Source of the DNA: Chrysogorgia sp. JL179-B06
Lineage: Eukaryota; Cnidaria; Anthozoa; Scleralcyonacea; Chrysogorgiidae
NCBI GenBank assembly: GCA_035772405.1
Contig: JAYKKM010000343.1
Span: forward strand, 248,001-312,000
DNA: 64,000 bases
Direction of reading: 5' to 3'
Shown piece by piece: positions 11,372 to 22,839 of the stretch (positions within the stretch are counted from its first letter, which is position 1; the number at the start of each line of letters is the position of its first letter). The translations under genes and the position numbers were made by a program. A model generated the notes under the pieces. That model was not told the origin of the DNA. It did no database searches and was given only the letters and a program-made list of their open reading frames with translations.

Positions 11372-13487
11372 ATTACTCGAGTAGCCGAGTCTAGGTTTCG
11401 CCTCTGTTTATTTTATTTTTTTGTTAAGGTCGCGAAATGGCAATTATTGCATCATCCCACTTGGGTCTGGGTACGAGATTGGCATGATCCCGTCAGGCTT
11501 TGCGAAACTGAACCACTGCATATATTTATCATTTATGCGCCATAATTTGCATTTTAATACTCATCTGGTTACCTTTCCTGGAGTGTTCTTCGCTAAATAT
11601 ATTTGATGTGGCTGGCAGGTTATCTTGATCTTATATACGCTCTCGATGCTTACAATCGCACACGCCCGATCGCCGAAGACCTACACTAAAAGATCACGAG
11701 CGATTTCGACACGGTTGGTGCCCTTTGTGTCTGCGATATGAGATCTCGATAACCGTACGTTGAAAATGCCGTACCTGCACGATGATGTGTACTCGATTAA
11801 ACCTATGTGAACAATATAATATGAGACTCAACATATGAATGTTGTATGGAAATCAAATATGTTAACTGTTCTGAGGTAACTGTAATATTTTTTATAAGCT
11901 TTGTTGCCTGCATTGTTTATTGTAATATGTCTATATACAAAATAAAGTAGTTGCTAATCAACAGTTCAATGTTTAATACACAATATAAACCTTAGACATT
12001 ATATTTAAATATATTTTAGAGCAATCTGGTTTCTATCTCTGCCTTTAAATGCTGTTTCAAAAGTGACCACTTTTGAATTCTATAATTGCTCCTCAAATAA
12101 ACCTGTTTCACTTGATATGTGTAAGCTTAAATGGAGCTCCAAAATGTTCTGGGTTATTAGTAAGTCTGTATCGATTGTTCATATTATTATATGCGAATGC
12201 TTACAAATGAACACAGTATATAAATCTCTGACACCCATACCAATTATCAAGATCAAAGAGTAAATAGTTTGTTAATAATTGTTATTGTTTGCTGGTTTAC
12301 CAATGACAGCCTGTTGCCATGTACTTTCCATTGTTACAACAGTTTCTTGGTCTGCACAGACAGATACACATCTTTCAAACTCATTTTTGGCTAGTTTCAT
12401 GCTGTACATGGAGGCAAGCTAGCTGGCGCGCTAATCGAGATAGTAATTAGTCCTGATATTACAGTACACGAGGCAGGCTATCCCACATGCCAGGCTGAAT
12501 CACAAGCACACCATTTGCCAACTGTTACTTGGTCTGTATAGCCAGATACATTTTTGATATTACATGAAGCGAGCTGGCCCACTAATAAATCAAATAATGA
12601 ATGTGTTAAATTAATGAATATGTTTACTGGCTCAAAATATTGTCTTCACAAAGAAATAAAGATTTTGAATTATATTTATTTAAGCTGTTTAGCTTATGAT
12701 ACCTTGCTACTGCCAGCTAAATGGTTTGATTTATGCACTTGTCACTGGAAACCTACTCCAGGGAAGTATGGGAGATTAGACTTCTCAAGAAACAAATCTA
12801 AGAAAATGCCCCACCTATAGGGGAAAACAACACTGGCTAAACATCCTAAACCCCACCTACAAGGCATGTATACAGTATTATATAGATTTAAAGACTCACC
12901 TTCGACCCCATCTGAGTGGACATCTGCCATTTTAAGTCGTCCCAGTCTCTCTCGCCTAAGCCCGCACCCGATTGGGGCACATACGATAATCTAAACCCCA
13001 CTCATTCCCAACCTATGCCCCATACTTCCCTGGCGTGGGGGTTTCCACGAGTGACAAGTGTATTACTGCTATGATACACTGAGAAAAAGATGTTTGCCGG
13101 ACTGGCCAGATGAATTGTTGTTACATGAGCACAGGCCGGCTTACTTGCCAGCCTGATCCGGTTGGCTAGAACTGAATTGGGTTGGCAAAAAGGATATGGC
13201 TCGTTTGGTGAGCCAAACTTCTCAGTAAAGCCAGCTCTGTTACTCAGCCAACTTAGCTACATGTAATCAAACCCACTGGCAAACACTCTGTGATGGCTTT
13301 GTTACAGGTGTGCAGACTGTTTGGCGATGTTGAAAATTTCAGTGGAAAAACCGCTGCCTGCACTGACAGAGCAGTATCATTACCTAGAACTATAGATTTG
13401 TGTATATTGCATTTGCTTACAATCAGTCTATCAACAAGCCACCAGCCCAAGTAGCCCGAGTTAACGCCTAGCGGGCGTCTTGTTATT
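11372..13487 (+). mobile_element. Dispersed element family X, copy 1 (fullest copy)
   Basis: The copy starts with TTACTCGAGTAGCCGAGTCT and ends with GTAGCCCGAGTTAACGCC followed by a small ACGCC/GGCGT hairpin and CTTGTTAT. In copy 2 the start reads ACTCGGGCTAC, the exact reverse complement of GTAGCCCGAGT at the end of this copy, so the family has about 11-bp inverted ends. Homologous blocks recur at 35163-36134, 45887-47285 and 52716-53764. There is no coding potential; the copy is interrupted by a MITE at 12734-13062 and has about 400 bp (12300-12705) absent from copies 3 and 4. Superfamily unknown; non-autonomous. Confidence 0.75.
12734..13062. mobile_element. TTA-targeting MITE inserted in family X (PIF/Harbinger-like)
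   Basis: The ends are inverted: TGCACTTGTCACT on the left, AGTGACAAGTGTA on the right. Similarity continues inwards to CCAGGGAAGTATGGG, an arm of about 38 bp with small gaps. TTA flanks both sides (12731-12733 and 13063-13065). Family X copies 3 and 4 have an uninterrupted GATTTACTGC or AATTTACTGC at this place, an empty site that supports a TTA duplication. A 3-bp TTA/TAA target is characteristic of PIF/Harbinger elements. No transposase is encoded. Confidence 0.8.
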
Positions 13488-14879
13488 ATTAATTTCAAAA
13501 TATGCATGTACAATTATAATAACAACACAGAACAATAATAAGAACATTTAACTAACAGCTATAACTCGAATTGCTGTGCCCTATGGACAATAAACAGATT
13601 CAAAATTTATAATCTTGTTGGTTATAAATAGGGGATTATGCCACGCGACATGGAGCGAGCGCATATAAATCCGTCGCGACTCTCTGAAATAATAAAAATC
13701 CTTAAAAAATCCTGTAACCATCTTTAAACATACATACACCTCTCAACATCCTGTGTTTGGTAGGGAAAGGGAGGAAATGTAACATGTGATGTTTACCCAT
13801 CACGAATCAAACTAAACATCTCATCAACAAGTCTTGAATCCGAGTTCCTTTTGATAGATTTAACCTTAAATCTTAGTTCACAGATAGATGGTCTCTCATC
13901 TGTGATCATATCGGCAAGCTTTCAGAATGACCGAAATACCCATTACTCTGTATTACGGGTTAACCGACTTTGAGCAGGTTTTCAGCCTCAGGCAGGTAAC
14001 GCAACTTGACGATTGAAAGCTACAAGTGCAGTGTTGCTCCGTCCTAACATTATGGCTCGATGCAGGTAGACTAATTTGAATGATTTTTTGATGAAGTGTT
14101 ACAAGTTTATATGACGGACATTCAATCGCAAAGGCGTATAAACGCATTATACTGTTTCCTGTTTTGAGTCATCTCGAGTGATTAATAAGTTCTGAAGGAT
14201 TACGTAGCGACAGCTCTATTGGTAAATGTTTGACCGTCACATCATTACATATATCATATAGATATCTCTGGTCCGTACTTAAGTCTTTTGAATAGAGCAA
14301 TGGTAGCTGCACACGCTCAGCAGTTTTTCACAGGTCGTCAGAGCTTTTCCAATTGTACCTGAAAAGCCACGACGACCAATTGTTTGGCCATCGAGATGGT
14401 GGAAGGAATGGCGGATGGGAAAATACATAGGAAAATATGGTCAAAATAGGACGATCCTGGATCACAAATTAACATTGTTCTCAATTTGTTTTTAATTGTT
14501 GCTGGAGTCAGGAATCTAGCAATTTTAACTAATTTTGGTAATTGGGTGAGGGGCCTCAAGATGTTGCCCAAATTGCGCTATTTTACACCAAATAATGTGT
14601 TAGACATCATAGCAAGTTTTTATATCTATTAAAATTGTTAGTATTAACAAAAATATTTGCACTCCACATAATGTTCAGCCCTTGGTAAGATTGGACAAAC
14701 ATTAAGATACAGGCTCAACCATAATTTGCATGTGTTGATTTTTTATGCCAAGGTATTATCTAATTGTCAATATGGGATGTGCAATACCATATCATGTAGA
14801 GGAATTGTATGAGCACAAAATTGGATATGGTATAATAAGTTTCCAATCAAGAGTTTTGATATGCCTATGCTGTTTTGAT
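13488..14879. other. No gene seen
   Basis: AT-rich unclassified DNA. Short open frames (for example 13953-14147 and 14338-14571, both minus strand) have no recognisable motif. Confidence 0.5.
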
Positions 14880-15430
14880 ATTTCTAATCATCATTAAATC
14901 ATCTGAAGTTGCCAGTGACAACAAATGTGATGACATGTCTTTTGCGATATGTATATTAAATTTGTCCTCAATTGTATTTATATTACTCCCTATATTGTCA
15001 GTCCAAAGAGCAAACATGTAATTCTGGAAGAGATGGTGAGGGAAGTAACAAGGTTGAGAAAAACTTCAACAAGGTTGAGAAAATATATTTTCATCAAATA
15101 CTGTCTATTTTATTTTAGACTTTGAAATTTTGCTAGAATAATGCCATTTCAGAGTTCCCAGAAATTTAAAATTTCCCAAGGGGGAATCGCCCCGGATTCT
15201 CAAAAGTGGTTTGCAACCGTCGGATTGCCCATCCCAAGATGACGTTTGATCCCAATGACACTACAGTACTTCCCTCACTATCTCTTCCAGAATTACATGT
15301 TTGCTCTTTGGGTAACAATAATGAGAGTAATATAAAGACAATTGCACACAAATTGTTGTTGAATGTTGTGACATTCTTATATCATCAAGTATGTTGTGGA
15401 TTGTTTTAATGAGGTATATATACTGTCACC
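14880..15430. repeat. Long imperfect inverted repeat (foldback)
   Basis: 15002-15046 is the reverse complement of 15266-15310 with one mismatch in 45. Weaker similarity extends the arms outwards to about 14880 and 15430. The loop of about 220 bp holds a small direct duplication, CAACAAGGTTGAGAAAA (about 15048-15085). No ORF spans it. This could be a foldback transposon or a transcribed hairpin; the boundaries are not sharp. Confidence 0.75.
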
Positions 15431-16253
15431 ACGACGGCCCTCCACATACATCAAATTGCAAGAAATTTGTTGGTCACAAGTTTGATGAAATAACAGGTTT
15501 TTCTGCAAATTTGCTGCAAGTCTTCTGCAAATAAATTAGTACTGCTACAAAGTTGAGAGATTTCTAACCATGTAACCATAAGCAATTATTTATGCATGGC
15601 TGTAAGATCAGTTGGGCCCTGAAATATTGTGATATATTTAATGAAATTCTTCGATTGACCTAAATTTCAACAAAATTACATTACTGGTTAGTGCGGATAG
15701 GTCTTGAGATACATATATTAAAGTTTAAACTATGAAGCCTGTAGCAACTTTGTCAAGGAAAGATTTATGTGTAGAATAACAAGTACAATATTCGAAGACA
15801 AGTGGCATGCATGTATACATAAATACATACTGTTTTGTTTTGTCTTCAGTGCAACAAAGCAAAGCAACAAATATTTTTTAGTATCCATTTTGCTATAGAA
15901 AGCAACTAGCTATTTCTCTAGCTAGCTGCCAATTTTCGACACTTGGGCAGCTTATTTGCCTAAACAACTACATTAGTTTAGACAAGATTCACTATGAACA
16001 ATTATTTGACGGCACAATTTTGCAAGATAATTCACCATACTAATTATTATTAACGAAATAATTATTAATGATTAATAATTATTGCCTACTACTGTCCATA
16101 AATATTTTTCATGTAGGTCTAGTCGACTGCTAATTAAGATATCTCGGATATCATTCTTCGGCAAGGTATCAAGCTCGCGCAATGTGTTCGCAAGGGGTCT
16201 GGGACAAAGCGCGGCTAAAATTCAAAGTACTAAAAAATACCGATTTATAATGC
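15431..16253. other. No gene seen
   Basis: AT-rich DNA with a palindromic TAATTATT-rich piece at about 16037-16085. No supported gene. Confidence 0.5.
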
Positions 16254-17080
16254 GGTGATATGGCTCTCCGATCTCCTCCGCAGAGGCTTTTGTCACTATA
16301 TATATTTTGTATATATCAATAATTGTGAATATTGCGCTAATAATTGTGAATATTGCACTGATCTCGAAAGAAGACTGGATCGAGCAACTATTGTTCAGGA
16401 AATGAAGCCGGAAATGCGCCATTACTAAGGGACCAACTAAGGATCCTGAAGTTTTTTGTTGGATTATGTGCTCTTACCATCGACAAAATAAAATAATTTT
16501 ACTATAAAGAGGACCAGAAGACATTTTTCAAATTACTGGAAAACGATTCATGGCCTGTCTACAGATTTACTGCGACTTTGGTCCCCCAGTAATGGCCGCC
16601 GTTGACTATAATTATCCAGTGAGAGTAACTTAATATGAGACGTCAAATTAGGTTCAAGATTTTATGCATTTATTGTTAGCAAAGAAACTATATTTGCCAG
16701 ACACTAAACCTATTTCGCGAGCGTAACAGTTTGATTTGCTTGTAAACACGGAGCTTCTAATGATTAGTCGTCAATTTACATTATGCAAATATGCAGGCTT
16801 CAAAATCAGCTCATCAGATACAATCATTGATCTCAAAAAATAGAAAGCTCAATGATCCAGTCCTATTTTTGAGATCAGTGATGATAAGTAATCAAATATG
16901 AAAATCCACTGAAATTGAGAACGCGGGCGAAGAAAAAAAAAGGGGGTTTCATATTTCCTTACTTTTCATCCAGCGCAATATTCACAATTGATATATTTAT
17001 ATTGATATATACAAAATTATTGATATATACAATATATAGTGATAAAAGCCTATGCGGAGGAGAGGTGATATGATCATATC
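16254..17080. repeat. Inverted repeat with about 90-bp arms, 630-bp loop
   Basis: The left arm 16254-16345 (GTGATATGGCT, GAGGCTTTTGTCACTATATA, TATATCAATAATTGTGAATA) matches the reverse complement of about 16974-17077 with indels; the right arm has an extra TATATCAAT step. The direct duplicate AATAATTGTGAATATTGC follows the left arm. The loop shows no coding sequence. Probably a non-autonomous DNA element. Confidence 0.6.
16360..16432. repeat. Dispersed repeat R3, copy 1
   Basis: CTGATCTC followed by TGGATCGAGCAACTATTGTT and GAAGCCGGAA. The same order occurs at 18086-18160, and GAAGCCGGAA starts the hairpin at 18301-18385. Confidence 0.65.
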
Positions 17081-17316
17081 TTCAGAAAAAGGTTTCTGAG
17101 TCCCGGATACAAACGAGCCATGACCTGCAGACCTATAGTTCATTAAAATTGAACAATGTAAACTATTTAAAAAAAGTGGAGTGAGCCGTAGACATGCTGT
17201 TTCCAAATGTAATACGACATCCTCATAATACAATGTAAAAAAAATAACAATCCAGTTCCATTAAAATTAACCGACATTGCTAACCTTCACTACTGCGTCG
17301 ACGGAAAATTGTTGAC

Positions 17317-17390
17317 GTGAGCGAAATTTGAACTCGTACCTTCGGGATTCCTGTCTGCTGCTCTATCAGTTCAGCTACCGCGCCACTTGG
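17317..17390 (-). repeat. tRNA-like sequence (tRNA-derived SINE head)
   Basis: On the minus strand the order is TAGCTGAACTGATAGAGCAG (box A-like), an anticodon-arm-like centre, and GAGTTCAAATTTCGC (box B-like), with GGCGCG/CGCTCAC near the ends. The B box departs from GGTTCRANNCC, so a functional tRNA gene is unlikely. A tRNA-derived SINE or pseudogene fits better. Confidence 0.5.
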
Positions 17391-18082
17391 AAAAGTTTGA
17401 TAAGTGCACGAAATATTTTCGTGACAACTTCTTATAATAATTGCTAAGAATGTGTAATGTTTTTATTCTATAGTGCAGAATCATCCTTAGGATAACACGA
17501 CAGTTAATAGACACGATTAACCTACACTACTTAGTCGACGGAAAATATGAAATAAAAATTTATTTTAGAATATATTCTTTCTTCTATTAACCATGCCCTG
17601 ATTATTCGTTTGTGTAAGATTTTGTGCGATATGAACTAAGCTTTCCTATATTTCGTGACCACTGTTCAAGAAATATTAACAATACATATAGTTGATGCCC
17701 GTTTTATCCTTTTGAAATTTGAATCAACAAGCGTGACGGCCGTAAACTTTCACTAATATAAAAATGTCTAATTATTACATCCCTAGGCCAAGATGTTGTC
17801 GAGCGTGCGCATTTTGGTGAAACATTCTGCTTTGTTCAATGTTATGCTCTAGAATATTTCGTCGGTTGTTTTAATAGACTTCAAACATTTAACCATGACT
17901 TAACTGAGCACATAATGATGGAATGGTAATGGCAATTCACAGCGTGGAACGAATCCAATACAGTACCAAGTGGTTTCCGATTGCTAACAGCACAGCGAAC
18001 GAGTGAGTCACATCTACACAATCGGCCCACTCAAATAACTCGTTCCTATGCATCGCATATACAGGAGTTAAAAAAGTAACTT
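17391..18082. other. No gene seen
   Basis: AT-rich unclassified DNA with no supported feature. A GTCGACGGAAAAT word at 17298 recurs at about 17534. Confidence 0.5.
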
Positions 18083-18085
18083 AGG

Positions 18086-18160
18086 CAAACCGAACACTCT
18101 GATCTCTAAATAAAGATTGGATCGAGCAACTATTGTTCGTGAAATCGGAAGTAGCTCGTC
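18086..18160. repeat. Dispersed repeat R3, copy 2
   Basis: Shares GATTGGATCGAGCAACTATT and its flanks with 16360-16432. Confidence 0.65.
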
Positions 18161-18300
18161 GCGGCCATCTTGTTGGGACCGCGTTATATCTGTTAAGATG
18201 GACCGTCTCTGATCTTTTAAGATGCATGCTAAAATGAATCAGTTGTCCAAGGTTTTTCCATGATATAGAACACAAACTACGGCGCCAAAATAGTAACTAT

Positions 18301-18385
18301 GAAGCCGGAATGAGCAAGTGCAGGCCATATTGGAGTGACGACGGTGGTCACTCCAATATGGCCGCCACGCGCTTATCCCGGCTTC
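18301..18385. repeat. Hairpin, 39-bp arms, 7-bp loop
   Basis: 18301-18339 (GAAGCCGGAATGAGCAAGTG...) pairs with 18347-18385 with a few mismatches. The inner 17 bp, GGCCATATTGGAGTGAC, are perfect. The end word GAAGCCGGAA links it to repeat R3. It can form a near-continuous cruciform. Confidence 0.8.
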
Positions 18386-18427
18386 ATTTGCTCTACTGTT
18401 CGATACCATTGAACGTCATTCTTCAGA

Positions 18428-18915
18428 GCAGTCTTTCGACCAATTTCGGATTGTACTAATTTTTGATTGATCAAGTACAGCCCATGACAGGCGGACAGGG
18501 TTGCGTTGACGACGTTTCACCATGCGCCAAAATGAATGTGTTGGAGTCACGTTTTTCTTTCCTGTCCTTTAGTTTATCCACTTACGTACGTTCTTTCCGT
18601 GAAGAGCTCGCGAGCACCGCCTTGTCCTTAAAGCCAGTCACGAAAGGTGGCGAGATATGGTCGGCTAATACGTTTCAAGACCACGTGCGTTCTCATTCCA
18701 TTTTAAGAGAATCGATACTGAGGCTGCCTCGGAATGGCAACTTTAACGTTGGCGAATGTACGGAAATCATCGTTATAACCAAGCTTTCGAATGTCCAAAC
18801 TAATTGTGATTAATGCCAGAGAACAGGGCACGCACACTACTGGGGTCGTCTTTGACGACTAGTTGAAGTTTGGAGAAATTGTCGAGGTGAGTTGCCGAAA
18901 CGTTTCGGTGCTTTA
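18428..18915. repeat. Dispersed repeat R4, copy 1
   Basis: Collinear with 32050-32780: CAATTTCGGATTGTA, AAGTACAGCCCATG, GACGACGTTT.ACCATGCGC, TTGGTCGGC-like, AATGTCCAAACTA, ACGCACACTA and TTGCCGAAAC occur in the same order. A 116-codon open frame on the + strand (18463-18813) crosses it. Its reading frame is not kept in the second copy, so I do not treat it as protein-coding. Confidence 0.7.
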
Positions 18916-20589
18916 GACACAATATCGACCAGGTTAGCCTCGAGCTGAAGTTGCTCGATGAACTCCTTTGATTGTTGTATTTTATATAAAGTGTTGTTCT
19001 GTGCAGGCATGAGTGTGAATAGAAATCAAATACTCTAAAAGCTTGATATACTCCTGAAATAGTGTGTAGGAGGGATAGCTAGAAATTGGTTACAGTGTGC
19101 GGTTCAAATCGGGCCCAAAACTCGAATATTAAATGTCTGGGCACAGGGTGCAAGTCCCACAAGATCAACAAAATGGTAATATCTCTTAGGATATTTTATA
19201 TTTATCAATAATAAATTAAATGTTTTCGAGCATACACCCATATATTTTTTGGCCTACCCTCATGAGGCATCACTATTCTTGGCTCATAAAGGGAAACGTT
19301 ACTTGGTAATTCATGGTTACAAGGTTACTCATACCCAGTCCTTTCAGCGCACTATGTATACCACACCAGAATTTTTATTTGTTAAATATTTGCCGTCGAG
19401 ATGGATGTTCGTAAGCAGTATTGCCCAATCCATTTAAGCTCTAAATTGTCTCAAGTGCGCATGTCCCGCTATAGCACGTTGTATTCGAAGCACCCGCCAT
19501 GCATTAAGACTCGGTGGTTTATAAGCTACTTCTTTTAGTCCTTGACAGAAAATTCATGCTAACAATAAATAATGCCTTTACTTGCTTGTGAAAGTATTCA
19601 TCAATGCCATGAATGCTTGTTTTACCAGTCGCGATAAACAGAGTTTATCGGCTCTGTTAACCGCACAAACTAGTCAAGTGTTAACCTCACAAACTGTTCA
19701 CGTGAACGAGTGGAACTTGACAACTATCGACGGTGTTTTAGTGCAAGAAGACAAGATGTACTTGAATGCTTTAATAATGATATCGTTCCGCGTGAGGTCT
19801 TAATTTTTGTCACTTTTACCAACTGTTGCCGTTTGTTGCCGTTGGTTAGCAGACAAGTTAAACAACTGGTCCATTGAGACAAGATATCGCCCAGTGATCA
19901 CCAGTGATGCTGAGAAATATTGATGTGCCCATTGTGATGAAGCCCGTTGAAGTATATCAAATGTGGGTCTGGGAACGAGAACGCTATAAAATAGGATTTA
20001 TTTAAAAATAAATATCTATAACCCACTCCTCAGCGCGTTCCTTGCAATAGTATTTTTCAGTCATATCTGATTATGTAATTTTTGCTAGTTTATCTTGCTC
20101 CCTTGCAACGAAATTGTCAGTGCTACTGGCCTTGGGTTTCTGTTTATAGCAAATTTAATGACGATTCCACAACATACATTTTGCAAGGTTGGACATGGGG
20201 TTATGTCAGACATCACATCTAATTTTAATATAATTTTTGCTATCTTAAATCTTCCCACCTTTCAAAATTTGGCAACTTTTATGCTCTGCCGAATTCCTAT
20301 TAAGGGGGGGCAACATGGCAAAATATGAAGTAAAATTGTTAGAAAAACACATTTCTGTTTTTTTTGCATTTTCTAAGACTAAAACTTTTTTGATTTCATA
20401 AATCTGACTCCAAATTATGATATTCGTGCTATTTTCAGAAATAAATGACAATTTATACCAATAGATTGAAAAACTGATGTTTGTTGCCATGGCAACCTTA
20501 GTAGTTTTTGTCGCAAAATATGCAATTTCGTAGCCACTTTTCATTTTTGATGTGTGATATAGATAGGGGACAAGAAACGAGTCAGGGTA
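18916..20589. other. No gene recognised
   Basis: Unclassified DNA. Open frames of 60-80 codons (19249-19437, 19582-19803, 20095-20328) carry no recognised motif. Confidence 0.45.
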
Positions 20590-20972
20590 TTGATTTTCAT
20601 TGCAATTGACCCCTCTAAAATTCAAAATGATCAGTTGTGGATTATCAATGTTGGTGCTACTGTCCATCATCGTGTGATGGGAAAATTGCATGTACCCACT
20701 GGCAAGAATATCAAGCAAGGTAGTGTAAGGAAGGACAAAGGAGGGCACAGCAGTCATTGCAGAGGGCAACAAATGTGGTTCCGCATGCCTGGCAAGTGAT
20801 ACGTAATGTAAAGCACAGAGGGGAAGAAAGGAGGAAGGCCGCTGAAGGTATCACATATGCCAGTGGGGCTTTCAATGAAGACTTGCTGTGTGTTACTGAA
20901 GGCAGGAAGAGGCCTGTAACCTCCAAGGGCAAAGAAAAACCACACAAGGAGAGGAAAAATAAGGAACTATGA
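20590..20972 (+). other. Possible coding remnant, unrecognised
   Basis: Two overlapping + strand frames (20590-20799 and 20757-20972) have a more protein-like composition than their surroundings. The second is rich in Lys, Arg and Glu (ERRKAAEGITYASGAFNED, then a basic tail). GC content is higher than in the neighbouring AT-rich DNA. The minus-strand 175-codon frame at 20245-20772 is the longest ORF here, but its Asn/Ile/Ser-rich composition looks like translated non-coding DNA. I recognise no family. It could be a transposon ORF fragment. Confidence 0.2.
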
Positions 20973-21076
20973 CGAAAGGCTGATTATTGCTTCTTGAAAA
21001 CTGGAATACCTGTGGGTATGTCTTGAACTTTAAGGGCATTTTTCTCAAAAACGTGATTTTCGGCAGTCGCGTTTTG

Positions 21077-21097
21077 CCCCCCCCCCCCCCCCCCCCC
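21077..21097. repeat. C21 homopolymer
   Basis: Twenty-one consecutive C residues. Further runs follow close by: G13 at 21363-21375, C16 at 21558-21573 and C21 at 22698-22718. Confidence 0.85.
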
Positions 21098-21362
21098 ACT
21101 TCTAACTCTGTGAGCATTTGATGGATTTTCCTCAAATTTTGAACAACAATTCTACTGGTAATTTTCTGTCTTCGCATCGGGCACTTTTTCGATTACTATT
21201 TTCATTAAAGAGCTATACTATATAAACTTTTGCCTGGAATCCGGTTTATTTTACATGGCAACCAGTACTCAAATCATAAATCCCCCATGGGAACATTCAT
21301 TGTCCAATGCTATACTTGCCCTGTAAATATAAAGCTATAACCTGAAATATCTTAGAAATGTT

Positions 21363-21375
21363 GGGGGGGGGGGGG
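21363..21375. repeat. G13 homopolymer
   Basis: Thirteen G residues followed by TGGTG. Confidence 0.85.
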
Positions 21376-21557
21376 TGGTGCAGAGGGACTGAAGAAAGTT
21401 AACAACAAACATGTGTAATTCGATTTCTCCTTACAGCAGGCCGCAATGCAAAATATAACCAAAAGTGAAATAATACGCTCAATCAATTGTTGTACTTTCA
21501 GTACTTGGTCCGAATTTACATCTAGTTTTGTCCATTTTAGGTGTTAACTACCCCTGT

Positions 21558-21573
21558 CCCCCCCCCCCCCCCC
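21558..21573. repeat. C16 homopolymer
   Basis: Sixteen C residues preceded by CCCCTGT. Confidence 0.85.
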
Positions 21574-21871
21574 TAAACAAGATGGCAGTCGAAGATAAAC
21601 GAAATATAATTGTTTTCGGTTATATTTCGCATTAGTTATAGCTCCAGTTCTATATCTTTCATTTGAAGAAATTTCCAATTTTTAGTTGGAAAAAGCACTG
21701 CTTTCATTGCTAGATTTATTTAAAAAATGTATCTAATCTGTGATCTTAAGCTGACAGCTTTGGGATGGAGAGCTGGGGAAAGTTGGAAAACCGATCTGAG
21801 ATATCATGTGATGGAAGATAATAAAAACACTTTACTCGGGACTCGGAATAGTAAGACGATAGGATATTACA

Positions 21872-22195
21872 ATGGCGACGAGGATACAGAATTCGATTAA
21901 ACAAATTGAAGCAAGTATAACAAAGATCAGGAGTTGTAGAAAAGGAAACATGACTCAAACAAAGGAGAACTGCCATTACATATTAACGCAACAATTCCCG
22001 ACATTCGCCATAAGCCATGAATCTGGCGCCCTTGGAACTAGGTGGAAAAGGTATATGTCGGAATTTTAAAAATCTGGTCATTGCGCTCGAGATCACAGAC
22101 ATATCAAAGCATCATGCTGTTGCAGAAGCTAATGCAATCATGTATATAGGAGGTCTTAAAAAATCGAAAACCTCCAACCGGGCTACTAAGTACAA
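21872..22195 (+). pseudogene. Gypsy-type gag N-terminal remnant
   Basis: An open frame from ATG 21872 (MATRIQNSIKQIEASITKIR...) runs into SGALGTRWKRYMSEF; a frameshift near 22067 leads to FKNLVIALEITDISK. In Gypsy-type Gag proteins a 'LG.RW..Y...F...L.A..I.D' stretch opens the conserved domain, followed by residues on 'ALLLH.AG'. Here the corresponding place reads EANAIMYIGG. Only this N-terminal block is present; no LTR or pol lies next to it. Both the frameshift and the stop make it non-functional. Recognition is by pattern only. Confidence 0.4.
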
Positions 22196-22201
22196 CATCA
22201 G

Positions 22202-22330
22202 TTCAGGCCCGTAGCGAGCTGTTAAGGACAGTGGGCCGAGCACCGTAGGCGCGAGAACTTGGTAAGGGGTGCGGGGGCATGCCCCCGAGAAAATTTTGAA
22301 ATACAGAGTCTCTGAAATGCTGTTTCATGT
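22202..22330. mobile_element. Possible DNA-transposon terminus
   Basis: CAGGCCCGTAGCGAGC followed by GGTGCGGGGGCATGCCCCCG and AGAAAATTTTGAAA resembles the ends of cut-and-paste elements common in invertebrate genomes. A weaker relative, GGGGGCTTGCTCACCC with AATTTTAGATTTCTAGGGTC, lies at 25699-25747. No opposite end was found, so the element is undefined. Confidence 0.3.
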
Positions 22331-22697
22331 TTTGAGACGATATATTAAAGAATTCTGAAGGTTATGAAACGTCATTTAAACAGTCAAAAGACAACATAAT
22401 TATTAGCAAAAGCAAATCTTATTCTACCTTTCATAAAAAAACTGTAAGTAGCGAAAATAGCAGCGTTTTCCGTAAACGAAAGCCTACGCGAGCCTGATTT
22501 TATTACAGCCAGCGGTTCACACTCCGTTCTAAGTTGCTACTTCATGTTAGGTTCACACAGCGGTTTTAGTTAGGTTCAGGCATTTCGCAAACAAATATTT
22601 ATTTAAATTATTTTAATGTTATTTTTCGAATATCGGCTGATTTTTTTTCTCTGTTCCTTCTCATGCTATTTCTGAGCAAATTTCAGTGCCGCCCCCT

Positions 22698-22718
22698 CCC
22701 CCCCCCCCCCCCCCCCCC
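22698..22718. repeat. C21 homopolymer
   Basis: Twenty-one C residues preceded by CCCCCT. Confidence 0.85.
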
Positions 22719-22839
22719 GCCTAAATTACAGCGAGAGCATCATACTCCAAGGTTATTACCAATTTCCAACAGGCACGAGTTCAAGCCACTAACGGAAACT
22801 TAGTTAGATATGGAAGAGACAAAGGGAAATAACAGGGAA

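Noticed and set aside
18463..18813. 116-codon protein-coding gene
   Set aside because: It lies in dispersed repeat R4, and the reading frame is not maintained in the second copy at 32.1-32.7 kb.
20245..20772. 175-codon minus-strand open frame
   Set aside because: Asn/Ile/Ser-rich, no recognisable domain, lies over poly-T and AT-rich DNA, and the opposite strand is the more protein-like one at its right end.
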